A stretch of 9,719 nt of DNA, taken from NCBI GenBank assembly GCA_018053685.1, contig JAGPKW010000021.1:1-9719 (forward strand), written 5' to 3'. Source of the stretch: Patescibacteria group bacterium (GTDB taxonomy: Bacteria > Patescibacteriota > Patescibacteriia > JAGPKW01). Made by a program: the position numbers and the translations under genes. A model generated the notes under the pieces. It made no database searches. It was not told the DNA's origin and saw nothing but the letters and a program-made list of their open reading frames with translations. Positions 1 through 6,798 of this stretch are shown one piece after another (position 1 is the stretch's first letter; each line of letters starts with the position of its first letter).

Positions 1-295
1 TATATGATGCAGCATCTATTTCTATAATATTTAAATCACTAGAACTATTTATTGCAATACAACTTTCGCATTTATTACATGGTTCTATTTCATTTTTTGC
101 CCTATTTTGGCAGTTTAATGTTTTTGCGAATAACCTTGCTACTGTGGTTTTCCCAACCCCCCTACTTCCCGCAAAAATATATGCATGAGAAATTTTACCA
201 TTTAAAATTTGATTTTCTAGAACATTTTTTATAACATCCTGTCCAAAAACTTCTTTCCATAATTGTGGTCTATATTTCCTATACAAAGTTTGCAT
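1..295 (-). CDS. dnaX: DNA polymerase III subunit gamma/tau, N-terminal part (cut by window edge)
   Basis: This is the clamp-loader ATPase that loads the sliding clamp on primed DNA and organises the replisome. Only the first 98 residues are inside the window. It opens with MQTLYRKYRPQLWKEVFGQD, the standard DnaX opening. The Walker A motif GSRGVGKT lies at residues 43-50. A four-cysteine zinc module follows (C62, C73, C76, C79; pattern Cx10CxxCxxC), and then IIEIDAAS, a typical DnaX segment before the Walker B region. The ATG at 293-295 is chosen because it gives the family N-terminus exactly. No Shine-Dalgarno motif precedes it, only A/T. It lies 47 nt after the dnaB stop on the same strand with no terminator between, so the two are probably co-transcribed. 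Identity is secure; whether it makes one or two products cannot be judged from this fragment. Confidence 0.96.
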   Translation of the reverse strand, partial: MQTLYRKYRPQLWKEVFGQDVIKNVLENQILNGKISHAYIFAGSRGVGKTTVARLFAKTLNCQNRAKNEIEPCNKCESCIAINSSSDLNIIEIDAASY

Positions 296-342
296 AAAAT
301 ATAAATTATATTAATAATTATATAATTATATAATAATTTAAA

Positions 343-1719
343 CTATATTTCTATAATATTATTTTTGTAATCTGCAGCTAAATTCTTAAATGTAGTCGTA
401 CTCCCATCAAAATATAGTTTAATTTCTCCACAGGCTCCATTTCTATGCTTTGCTATATGTATTTCAGCTATATTTCGTTCTTCTGGAGCAATTTCATCCA
501 ATCTATAATTTCTATCAACAGCTTTTCTATATATAAACAAAACAACATCAGCATCTTGTTCTATAGAGCCAGATTCTCTTAAATGAGCTAATTTTGGTAT
601 AGCTGGTTTAGACATTTCAACAGCACGTGATAATTGCGATAAAGCAATAACTGGCACATCTAATTCTTTTGCTAAAGCTTTCAGAGCCCTTGTTATTATT
701 GATATTTCCTGATTTCTATTATCAGAACCATTATCTTGTATTAATTGTAAATAATCTATTATAACCATATCTAACCCTAACTCTGCCTTTAATCTCCTAC
801 ATTTACTTCTTATCTGCATTACATTAATATTCCCAGAATCATCTATAAAAAGATTTGCTTCAGATAGTCTACTTATAGCTTCTCCTATTTTTTCAAAGTC
901 ATTATTATTTTGGTCGTCAGAAAGATGCCCAGTTCTTATCTTCCATAAATCAATACCAGACTCAGCAGATACCATTCTATCAGTTAGCTGCTCTCTTGAC
1001 ATCTCTAAACTAAATAAAGCAATTTTGGCTTTGTGCTTAATAGAAGCATTCCTTGCTATATCTAATGCAAAAGAAGTTTTTCCAACAGATGGTCGAGAAG
1101 CTATAATTATAAGATCAGATTTTTGAAATCCTGCTAGTATTTTATCTAAATCATTAAATCCACTTGGAACTCCTCTAATTTGATCTCTATTTTGGCTTAA
1201 ATTATCTATTCTTTCAAAAGATTCATTTAAAACAGTTCTTAATGGTATAAAATTATCTTGGTTAACATTTTTTGAAACATTAAATAGTTTTTGTTCTGCA
1301 ATATCTAATGTCTCTTCTACATCATTTTCTTCTTGATTATATGCAAGTTCAGTTATTTCAGCAGATGTTGAAATTAATCTTCTTAAAGTAGCTTTTTTTG
1401 ATATTATTTTTGCATATGAAACACAATTAGCAGAGGTTATAGTATTTTCCATTAATTCTATTAAATAAACTCTACCCCCTATTATATCTAGTTGTTTTCT
1501 TTCTTCTAATAAATTTGAAAGATTTACTATATCTGTTGGCTGTCTTTTTTCATATAAAGTTACAATACCATCATATATTATTCCATTAATATTACTATAA
1601 AAGTCTTCGGCAGTTATTATATCAGCAACTTCAGTTATTGCATCTTTATCTATCAACAAAGCTCCTAGTAAATTCTTTTCAGCTTCTAGATTTTGTGGTG
1701 GTAAAAAAGGTTCACTCAT
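343..1719 (-). CDS. dnaB: Replicative DNA helicase DnaB
   Basis: This is the hexameric 5'-3' helicase that unwinds DNA at the replication fork and recruits primase. The protein is 458 aa, normal for the family. The N-terminal DnaB domain covers about residues 5-110 (PPQNLEAEKNLLGALL near the start). The RecA-like motor follows: Walker A ASRPSVGKTS at 207-216, Walker B MVIIDYLQLI at 318-327 (D322), the SQLSRAVE motif at 361-368, RESGSIEQDADVV at 381-393, and the C-terminal K424/R426 arginine-finger segment KHRNGACGE. No intein interrupts the Walker A region, a common insertion site in dnaB. The ATG at 1719 gives the usual short leader, but no Shine-Dalgarno motif precedes it. It ends in TAG and is followed by dnaX. 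A promoter with TTGATA and TATTTT lies upstream. Confidence 0.98.
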   Translation of the reverse strand: MSEPFLPPQNLEAEKNLLGALLIDKDAITEVADIITAEDFYSNINGIIYDGIVTLYEKRQPTDIVNLSNLLEERKQLDIIGGRVYLIELMENTITSANCVSYAKIISKKATLRRLISTSAEITELAYNQEENDVEETLDIAEQKLFNVSKNVNQDNFIPLRTVLNESFERIDNLSQNRDQIRGVPSGFNDLDKILAGFQKSDLIIIASRPSVGKTSFALDIARNASIKHKAKIALFSLEMSREQLTDRMVSAESGIDLWKIRTGHLSDDQNNNDFEKIGEAISRLSEANLFIDDSGNINVMQIRSKCRRLKAELGLDMVIIDYLQLIQDNGSDNRNQEISIITRALKALAKELDVPVIALSQLSRAVEMSKPAIPKLAHLRESGSIEQDADVVLFIYRKAVDRNYRLDEIAPEERNIAEIHIAKHRNGACGEIKLYFDGSTTTFKNLAADYKNNIIEI

Positions 1720-1769
1720 AATAAAAATTATTTTTTATTTATTAAATTCTATCACCATTTTTTAATTTT

Positions 1770-1798
1770 AAAATATATAGATATTAACTTTTTATCAA
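1770..1798 (-). promoter_or_regulatory. Predicted promoter of dnaB-dnaX
   Basis: Read on the minus strand, a -35 box TTGATA (1793-1798) and a -10 box TATTTT (1770-1775) are separated by exactly 17 nt. Transcription would start near 1763, leaving a leader of about 44 nt before dnaB. Its -35 box is the mirror image of the -35 box of the rightward promoter 7 nt away. The -10 is a weak match (4 of 6), so the call is moderate. Confidence 0.5.
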
Positions 1799-1805
1799 CT
1801 TAAAC

Positions 1806-1834
1806 TTGATAACTTATAAACCTTGTAGTAAGAT
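1806..1834 (+). promoter_or_regulatory. Predicted promoter of the 197-aa gene
   Basis: A -35 box TTGATA (1806-1811) and a -10 box TAAGAT (1829-1834) are spaced by 17 nt. Transcription would begin around 1841, giving a leader of about 30 nt. It stands back to back with the dnaB promoter. A second copy of TTGATAAC occurs at 1852-1859, inside the predicted leader. Confidence 0.55.
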
Positions 1835-1871
1835 TTAAAATAATTATTTAATTGATAACAAAAACAAAAAT

Positions 1872-2465
1872 ATGCAAAATGAAACTGAAAAATTACAAAA
1901 AATAGCTGAAAAGCTTCTTAATATAAAACAAGAAGTAAATGATGCATTAGATATAATTAATCTAAAGATTTCTAAAAGTAGCGAGCATTTAAGTATAGAA
2001 GACACTAAAGAATATTTTGAAGGTGAATCAAAAGTTATTGAGGGTATATTTAATGGTGAAGTTATGATAGGACCAGATGAAAAACAATACAGTATTCCAG
2101 CAAATTATATATCAAAATCAAAAATAGTTGAGGGTGATAAATTAAAATTGACAATAAAAAAAGACGGGACATTTGTATATAAGCAAATAGAACCAGTAGA
2201 AAGAGTAAGGCTAACTGGTATATTAACAAAAGATGAAACTCAAAAAGGATATTTAGTATTAGCTGATGGTAAATTATATAAAGTTCAAAAAGCATCAGTT
2301 ACATATTTTAAAGGAGAATATGGTGATACAGTTACCATATTAGTTCCAAAAGATAAAAATAGCACATGGGCAGCAATAGAAAATATAAGTCAAACGATTA
2401 AAGAACCTAAAGAAGAAATAAGCTTAAATGATATAAAGCCAATAAAATTAGAAGATTTAAAATAA
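1872..2465 (+). CDS. Conserved hypothetical protein with coiled-coil start and two similar beta-rich modules
   Basis: I cannot assign a function. The 197-aa protein is soluble, with no signal peptide or membrane segment. Residues 1-35 are charged and heptad-like, suggesting a short helix or coiled coil. Two beta-rich modules follow, at about 55-106 and 113-171. Each starts with a hydrophobic strand leading into G-I (VIEGIF; RLTGIL) and ends in a GD-strand-charged turn-strand pattern (GDKLKLTIKKDG; GDTVTILVPKDK) closing with K-Q-I or E-N-I. This looks like an internal duplication of a small barrel-like unit. The tail from 172 is charged and probably disordered. I associate this sequence type with conserved hypotheticals of Patescibacteria encoded near ybaB and recR; that is memory, not a search. 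It is 43 nt upstream of ybaB on the same strand, so a DNA-related role is possible but unproven. The ATG at 1872 is the first in frame and has no Shine-Dalgarno motif. Confidence 0.85.
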   Translation: MQNETEKLQKIAEKLLNIKQEVNDALDIINLKISKSSEHLSIEDTKEYFEGESKVIEGIFNGEVMIGPDEKQYSIPANYISKSKIVEGDKLKLTIKKDGTFVYKQIEPVERVRLTGILTKDETQKGYLVLADGKLYKVQKASVTYFKGEYGDTVTILVPKDKNSTWAAIENISQTIKEPKEEISLNDIKPIKLEDLK

Positions 2466-2477
2466 GTTTGATATAAT
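2449..2477 (+). promoter_or_regulatory. Predicted extended -10 promoter of ybaB-recR
   Basis: TGATATAAT at 2469-2477 is a perfect TGn extended -10 with consensus TATAAT (2472-2477). It starts just beyond the stop codon of the preceding gene. The -35 position (TAGAAG, 2449-2454, 17-nt spacer) is poor, as is usual for extended -10 promoters. Transcription would start near 2484, 25 nt before ybaB. This gives ybaB-recR a source of transcript separate from the upstream promoter. Confidence 0.55.
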
Positions 2478-2508
2478 TAACATAGATTTAAAAATTAATA
2501 ATAAAAAA

Positions 2509-2805
2509 ATGTCAATGTTCTCTCAATTAAAACAAATAAAAGATTTAAAAGAACAGGCTAAAAAGCTACAAGATGAATTAGGAAAAGAAATAATTGATAC
2601 AGAAAAAGATGGTATAAAAATATCAATGAATGGAGCTCAAGAAGTATTAAAAGTTGAAATAACAGATATAACTATTTTGCAAGATAAAGAAAAAGTAGAA
2701 CAAGCAATAAAAGATTGTACAAATGAATCCATAAAAAAAGTTCAAAACATAATGGCAAAGAAAATGCAATCAATGCCAGATTTAAATTTACCAAATTTAA
2801 ATTAA
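2509..2805 (+). CDS. ybaB: YbaB/EbfC family nucleoid-associated protein
   Basis: Members of this family are small dimeric DNA-binding proteins of the nucleoid, very often encoded directly before recR. The 98-aa length matches the family (about 100). The N-terminal half is a long amphipathic helix (FSQLKQIKDLKEQAKKLQDE). The central strands contain DGIKISMNGAQEVLKVEI, which corresponds to the family's G-x-V-x-V-x-x-x-G segment and the following hydrophobic strand. A second helix (KVEQAIKDCTNESIKKVQNI) follows, and the tail is short and rich in M, P, N and L. The alternative Met at codon 3 cannot be excluded as the start, because no Shine-Dalgarno motif precedes either. It ends one nucleotide before recR starts, so the two are almost certainly translated from one message. 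Confidence 0.93.
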   Translation: MSMFSQLKQIKDLKEQAKKLQDELGKEIIDTEKDGIKISMNGAQEVLKVEITDITILQDKEKVEQAIKDCTNESIKKVQNIMAKKMQSMPDLNLPNLN

Positions 2806-2806
2806 T

Positions 2807-3403
2807 ATGTTCCCTAAAAAATTACAAAATCTGATAGATACTTTACATAACTTTCCTACAATAGGGACAAAGACAGCTGAAAAAATAGCATTTAGCCTAA
2901 TATCAAAAGATAAACAAGGACTTGAAAAGATTTCAAAATCTTTCTTAGATATTCAAGATATAAAATTATGTAAAGTTTGTTTTAATATATGCGAAGATGA
3001 GTATTGTGATATATGCTTAAATAAAAAAAGAGATAATAGTATTATATGTGTTGTTGCAAATGTTATTGATATAGCTAGCATAGAAAAAACTGGGAAATTT
3101 AAAGGTAAATATCATGTTTTACATGGTTTATTAGACCCATTAAATGGAATAGGTCCAGATGATATTAAAATAAAAGAACTAATAGAAAGAGTTGAAAAAA
3201 ATAAAAGCAAAATAAATGAAATTATTTTAGGTATAGATCCAAAAATTGAAGGAGAATCAACAATAATATATATATCGAAGATGTTAAAACCAATGGGAGT
3301 TAAAGTTACAAGATTTGCCCGTGGGATTCCAGTAGGTGCAGAAATAGAATATATAGATCAAATTACTCTTTCTGATGCTATATCTGGAAGAATAGAAGCA
3401 TAA
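2807..3403 (+). CDS. recR: Recombination mediator protein RecR
   Basis: RecR forms a DNA-encircling ring and works with RecO to load RecA on gapped, SSB-coated DNA. The 198-aa length is normal. The domains are in canonical order: a helix-hairpin-helix region at about 9-31 (FPTIGTKTAEKIAF); a C4 zinc finger with C55, C58, C67 and C70; a Toprim domain from about 78 with HVLHGLLDPLNGIGPDDI and DPKIEGES; and a C-terminal RFARGIPVGAEIEYID segment. The residue after CVV is A84, where E. coli has Glu. Bacillus has Gln there, so the position is not strictly required. The ATG follows the ybaB stop by a single base, which indicates translational coupling. The stop codon lies in the terminator shared with rplU. 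Confidence 0.97.
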   Translation: MFPKKLQNLIDTLHNFPTIGTKTAEKIAFSLISKDKQGLEKISKSFLDIQDIKLCKVCFNICEDEYCDICLNKKRDNSIICVVANVIDIASIEKTGKFKGKYHVLHGLLDPLNGIGPDDIKIKELIERVEKNKSKINEIILGIDPKIEGESTIIYISKMLKPMGVKVTRFARGIPVGAEIEYIDQITLSDAISGRIEA

Positions 3404-3429
3404 AAATCTAGCTTTAAAGCTAGATTTTT
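3402..3429. terminator. Bidirectional terminator between recR and rplU containing both stop codons
   Basis: A 28-nt perfect palindrome (AAAAATCTAGCTTT and its complement) ends in a T run on both strands, so it can form a U-tailed hairpin for either transcript. The recR TAA (3401-3403) overlaps its left arm and the rplU TAG (3420-3422, minus) sits in its right arm. The two genes are therefore separated by only 16 nt. Confidence 0.85.
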
Positions 3430-3740
3430 TCTATTTTATCAACAACAACTTCTGTATAATATTGTTTATGATTCTTTGTTTTTTGATAATGAATTTTATT
3501 TTTAAACTTTACTGTATTTACTTTTTTATATCTATCTTGTTTTAATATAGTAGCTTCAACTTTAGCTCCAGAAATTAACGGAGATCCAACTTCTAAACTA
3601 GACCTATTTTCTCCACTTAATAATAAAACTTCATCAAATAATATTTTATCGCCAATATTTTTATCTAGTTTTTCTATTTTTATTTTAGATCCTTCTTTAA
3701 CTAAATATTGTTTTCCACCAGTTTTAATAATAGCTAGCAT
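3420..3740 (-). CDS. rplU: 50S ribosomal protein L21
   Basis: L21 is a large-subunit protein that binds 23S rRNA near L20. The 106-aa length is close to the family's 100-105. It begins MLAIIKTGGKQYLVKEGSKI, the classic L21 start. It contains DKILFDEVLLL, VGSPLISGAKVEATIL, and the basic C-terminal stretch KVNTVKFKNKIHYQK with NHKQYYTEVVVDKI, matching the family's GHRQ-x-x-T-x-V-x-I end with Asn and Lys substitutions. In many bacteria rplU is followed by rpmA (L27), but here it is monocistronic and ends in a shared terminator. It has its own consensus promoter and a leader of about 30 nt without a Shine-Dalgarno motif. Confidence 0.96.
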   Translation of the reverse strand: MLAIIKTGGKQYLVKEGSKIKIEKLDKNIGDKILFDEVLLLSGENRSSLEVGSPLISGAKVEATILKQDRYKKVNTVKFKNKIHYQKTKNHKQYYTEVVVDKIEKI

Positions 3741-3777
3741 AATTTTAAATTTATTTTTTATTAATTTTTATAAAAGA

Positions 3778-3806
3778 ATTATAGCAATATAATATATAGT
3801 TGTCAA
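3778..3806 (-). promoter_or_regulatory. Perfect consensus promoter of rplU
   Basis: On the minus strand TTGACA (3801-3806) and TATAAT (3778-3783) match the housekeeping sigma consensus at all twelve bases with an ideal 17-nt spacer. It lies 15 nt past the secA stop codon. Transcription would start near 3771. It is the strongest promoter visible in the window, as expected for a ribosomal protein gene. Confidence 0.88.
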
Positions 3807-3821
3807 AATAAATTTATCAAT

Positions 3822-6542
3822 TTACTTATTTTTCCCACAACATTTTTTATATTTCTTACCACTTCCACATGGGCAAGGATCATTTCTACCTATTTTTTCA
3901 TGATGTATTGTGTTATTTCCTTTATTTTGATTTACTTCTTCTTGCATCTTCTTTCTTACATCATTATCACTAAACATCTCTTTAACTTCTTCAAATTGCG
4001 CTGGCTCATCAGCTCCACTTTCAGATTCCTTTACTATTTGATTATTGTTTATAATTTGTTCTGCCTCTGTATTTGCAAGAAGTTTGATCTTAAAGATAGA
4101 AAAAGCAACTTGATGTTTAATATTATCTATTAATTCAGAAAACATATTAAATGCATCTCTTTTATACTCAACAAGTGGGTCTCTCTGCCCATATCCTCTT
4201 AAGCCTATACCCATTCTTAAGTCATCTACTCTATCAAGATGATCTATCCATAAAGTATCAATAACTTTTAATAATAAAGCCCTTTCAATCTGTCTCAATA
4301 TATCTGGGCTAATATCTTTCTCTAATAGATCATAACTTTTTGATGCCAAATCAAAAATATAATCTATTATAGATTGTTTTTTTTGGTTTAAATCATGTAC
4401 CTGCTTATCTTGTATAATATTATTTATATTAGAGCTAATATCATCTGGAGCATTAAACATATTTCTTATATTTATAAGAATATTATCAATATTCCATAAA
4501 TTTACATTATCTTCAGAAGTATTTATATTAACTATCTTCTCAATTTCATCTTTTATAAAGCCTAAAACTATTTCTTTTGAATTATCTTTATTTTCTAATA
4601 TTTCTTCCCTTTTTTTATATATTATATTTCTATGATTATTTATAACATCATCATATTCTACTAGATGTTTTCTTATATCAAAATTATATCCTTCAACTCG
4701 TTTTTGAGCTGATTCTATTGATCTTGTTATCATTTTATTCTTTATTGGCATATCATCAGGAAGCCCCATAGCATTCATCATATTCTTTATTCTTTCACTT
4801 CCAAATATTCTCATTAAGTCATCTTCCATTGATAAATAGAATTGACTTTCACCTGGATCTCCTTGACGCCCAGATCTGCCTCTTAGTTGATTATCTATTC
4901 TTCTTGATTCATGCCTTTCTGTTCCTATAACAAATAAACCACCAAGCTCTTTTACCTTTTCAGCCTCCTCTTTAATTTGAGGATTTCCACCAAGCATAAT
5001 ATCAACACCACGTCCAGCCATATTAGTCGCTATTGTAACAGCATGAAGCCTGCCAGCTTGTGCTATAATTTCAGCTTCTCTTTCATGATTTTTAGCATTT
5101 AAGACGTTATGCGGAATTTGTACTTTTTCAAGTAATTTATGTAATTGTTCATTCTTTTCTATAGAAACAGTTCCAACAAGCACAGGTTGCCCATTTTCAT
5201 ATTTTTCTTTTATTTTATTAACAACAGCATTAAATTTAGACTTTTCATCTTTATATATTTCATCTTCATAATCCTTTCTTATCATTTTTTTATTTGTAGG
5301 TATGACAACAGTTTCTAGTTTATATATTTTTGAAAACTCTTCAGCCTCTGTTACAGCAGTTCCTGTCATACCAGCAAGTTTTCTATACATTCTAAAATAA
5401 TTTTGTAATGTTATAGTGGCAAGAGTCATACTTTCATTTTTTATCTCAACTCCTTCTTTTGCTTCTATAGCTTGATGTAAACCTTCACTATAACGTCTTC
5501 CAGGCATTAACCTTCCTGTAAATTCATCTACAATTATAATCTCACCATCTTTTACAACATAATCTCTATCTCTTAAAAATAAGCTTTGAGCTTTTAAAGC
5601 TTCTTCTAAATGGTGTACTAAATCTATTCTTTCATCAGTATATAAATTTTTTATATTTAACATTTCTTCTACTCTTTTTAAACCATTATCTGTTAAAATT
5701 GCACTTTTTTGCTTTTCATCAATAACATAATCTTCATTTTCTTTTAATTGTTTTACAATATTAGCAAATTGATAATATTTTTCTGTAGATTGCTCAGCTT
5801 GAGAAGATATTATAAGTGGAGTTCTTGCTTCATCTATTAAAATGCTATCAACCTCATCTACAATTGCATAATCCAAACCTCTTTGAACTCTATCATCTAA
5901 ATCTATAACCATATTATCTCTTAGATAATCAAAACCAAATTCATTATTTGTTCCATATACAATATCACACAAATATGCTTCCTTTCTTGATATGGGCACC
6001 ATTTGTAAATGTAAATTGCCGTCTTGATCTGTAACATAATCTAATTTCATTGATTCTTCGTGTCCTATATATGCTACGCTTGCATTCAAGAATTTATATA
6101 TTTTACCCATCCACTCAGCATCACGTTTGGCAAGATAATCATTAACTGTTACAATATGAACCCCATCTCCTGCTAAAGAATTCAAGAATGCTGGCAATGT
6201 TGCAACTAATGTCTTGCCTTCTCCAGTCTTCATTTCGGTAATATATCCTTTATGTAAGAATATTCCAGCATATATTTGTACATCAAAATGGCGCATACCT
6301 AATACACGTTTTGATGTTTCTCTGACTATCGCATAAACCTGTTCAAGATATTTATTTAAAACATCTTCCTTATTTTTTGTTTTAGAAATTTCATCTTTTA
6401 CTTTATCTCTAATGACAGATATTTCTAGTTTTAAAGCATCATTTGTTAAATCAGAATACTCATTCTCTAAACTATTAATTCTATCTACTATTGGTTTATG
6501 CTTGTCAAGCAATTTTTTATTTAGATCTCCAAAAATTGACAT
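3822..6542 (-). CDS. secA: Preprotein translocase motor subunit SecA
   Basis: SecA is the ATPase that pushes secretory proteins through the SecYEG membrane channel. With the ATG at 6542 the protein has 906 aa and starts MSIFGDLNKKLLDKH, a normal SecA start. Walker A MKTGEGKT is at 104-111 and the DEVD Walker B at 229-232. YGTNNEFGFDYLRDN, GRLMPGRRYSEGLHQAIEAK, AGMTGTA, ATNMAGRGVDI and GRSGRQGDPGESQFYLSMED follow in order. About 25 residues before YGTNN (roughly 162-186) are extra compared with E. coli. The C-terminus is the metal-binding CPCGSGKKYKKCC at 890-902, which in well-studied SecA contacts SecB or ribosomes. The frame is open 29 codons further upstream to 6629, but that stretch reads through the terminator hairpin of the preceding unit (encoding MHPYMRC), so the long start is rejected. 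It precedes rplU, with no terminator between. Confidence 0.97.
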   Translation of the reverse strand: MSIFGDLNKKLLDKHKPIVDRINSLENEYSDLTNDALKLEISVIRDKVKDEISKTKNKEDVLNKYLEQVYAIVRETSKRVLGMRHFDVQIYAGIFLHKGYITEMKTGEGKTLVATLPAFLNSLAGDGVHIVTVNDYLAKRDAEWMGKIYKFLNASVAYIGHEESMKLDYVTDQDGNLHLQMVPISRKEAYLCDIVYGTNNEFGFDYLRDNMVIDLDDRVQRGLDYAIVDEVDSILIDEARTPLIISSQAEQSTEKYYQFANIVKQLKENEDYVIDEKQKSAILTDNGLKRVEEMLNIKNLYTDERIDLVHHLEEALKAQSLFLRDRDYVVKDGEIIIVDEFTGRLMPGRRYSEGLHQAIEAKEGVEIKNESMTLATITLQNYFRMYRKLAGMTGTAVTEAEEFSKIYKLETVVIPTNKKMIRKDYEDEIYKDEKSKFNAVVNKIKEKYENGQPVLVGTVSIEKNEQLHKLLEKVQIPHNVLNAKNHEREAEIIAQAGRLHAVTIATNMAGRGVDIMLGGNPQIKEEAEKVKELGGLFVIGTERHESRRIDNQLRGRSGRQGDPGESQFYLSMEDDLMRIFGSERIKNMMNAMGLPDDMPIKNKMITRSIESAQKRVEGYNFDIRKHLVEYDDVINNHRNIIYKKREEILENKDNSKEIVLGFIKDEIEKIVNINTSEDNVNLWNIDNILINIRNMFNAPDDISSNINNIIQDKQVHDLNQKKQSIIDYIFDLASKSYDLLEKDISPDILRQIERALLLKVIDTLWIDHLDRVDDLRMGIGLRGYGQRDPLVEYKRDAFNMFSELIDNIKHQVAFSIFKIKLLANTEAEQIINNNQIVKESESGADEPAQFEEVKEMFSDNDVRKKMQEEVNQNKGNNTIHHEKIGRNDPCPCGSGKKYKKCCGKNK

Positions 6543-6603
6543 GTTTTTATCTTTACTAAATAAGCATAATATATATATTATCAAAAATAAAATAAATTTC
6601 AAT

Positions 6604-6627
6604 AAAAAGCACCTCATATAGGGGTGC
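6604..6627 (-). terminator. Rho-independent terminator of the murB cluster
   Basis: On the minus strand a 7-bp stem, GCACCCC with GAGGTGC (one G-T pair), encloses a TATAT loop and is followed by TTTTT. It is the most GC-rich hairpin in the window. It lies 7 nt after the stop of the 43-aa gene and separates that unit from secA. Confidence 0.82.
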
Positions 6628-6634
6628 ATAAATA

Positions 6635-6766
6635 CTACTTAATAAATAATTTTATAATTCCTTTTATCAGATTATAAATAATATAATAGCATACAAAGCA
6701 GAATGATGGGATTATAATAAAATAAAATAAAGTATTAAATAAAAAAATTTTATGCTCTTTTTTCAT
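6635..6766 (-). CDS. Small cationic membrane protein, 43 aa, unknown function
   Basis: This short gene encodes 43 residues starting MKKEHKIFLFNTLF. A long hydrophobic span (about 8-34) is rich in Phe, Ile and Tyr and includes P20 and a CxxC pair (C23, C26). The tail is basic (K35, K39, K43). One transmembrane helix, possibly kinked at the proline, is likely. Support that it is translated comes from AAGGAGGT at 6771-6778, a textbook Shine-Dalgarno site whose AGGAGG ends 5 nt before the ATG and which is one of only two strong ones in the window. A terminator directly follows its TAG stop. It lies 32 nt downstream of murB on the same strand and should be on the murB transcript. I recognise no family. 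Small basic hydrophobic proteins include envelope subunits and type I toxin-like peptides; the sequence does not decide between them. Confidence 0.72.
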   Translation of the reverse strand: MKKEHKIFLFNTLFYFIIIPSFCFVCYYIIYNLIKGIIKLFIK

Positions 6767-6798
6767 AAAAACCTCCTTATATAAAATATAAGAATATA

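Noticed and set aside
52..234. Plus-strand 60-codon open frame
   Set aside because: It lies antisense to the conserved dnaX start, which has Walker A and zinc motifs in the other strand.
317..334. 18-nt perfect palindrome of A and T between dnaB and dnaX
   Set aside because: Built only of A and T in an A/T-only spacer, it gives no stable hairpin or T tract. Such palindromes arise easily there, and dnaX is expected to be read through from dnaB.
1792..1858. Three TTATCAA/TTGATAA copies as possible DnaA boxes of a replication origin near dnaB
   Set aside because: They miss the TTATCCACA consensus at two or more bases, and two of them are explained as -35 boxes of divergent promoters. No dnaA or dnaN gene is present.
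2062..2295. Minus-strand 77-codon hydrophobic open frame
   Set aside because: It is the antisense shadow of the lysine- and isoleucine-rich 197-aa gene, and its Leu/Ile composition follows from that.
6543..6629. A 29-residue hydrophobic N-terminal extension of SecA that could look like a signal or membrane anchor
   Set aside because: The extension is encoded by the terminator hairpin of the upstream unit and A/T spacer. SecA is cytosolic and its normal N-terminus, MSIFGDLNKK, begins at 6542.
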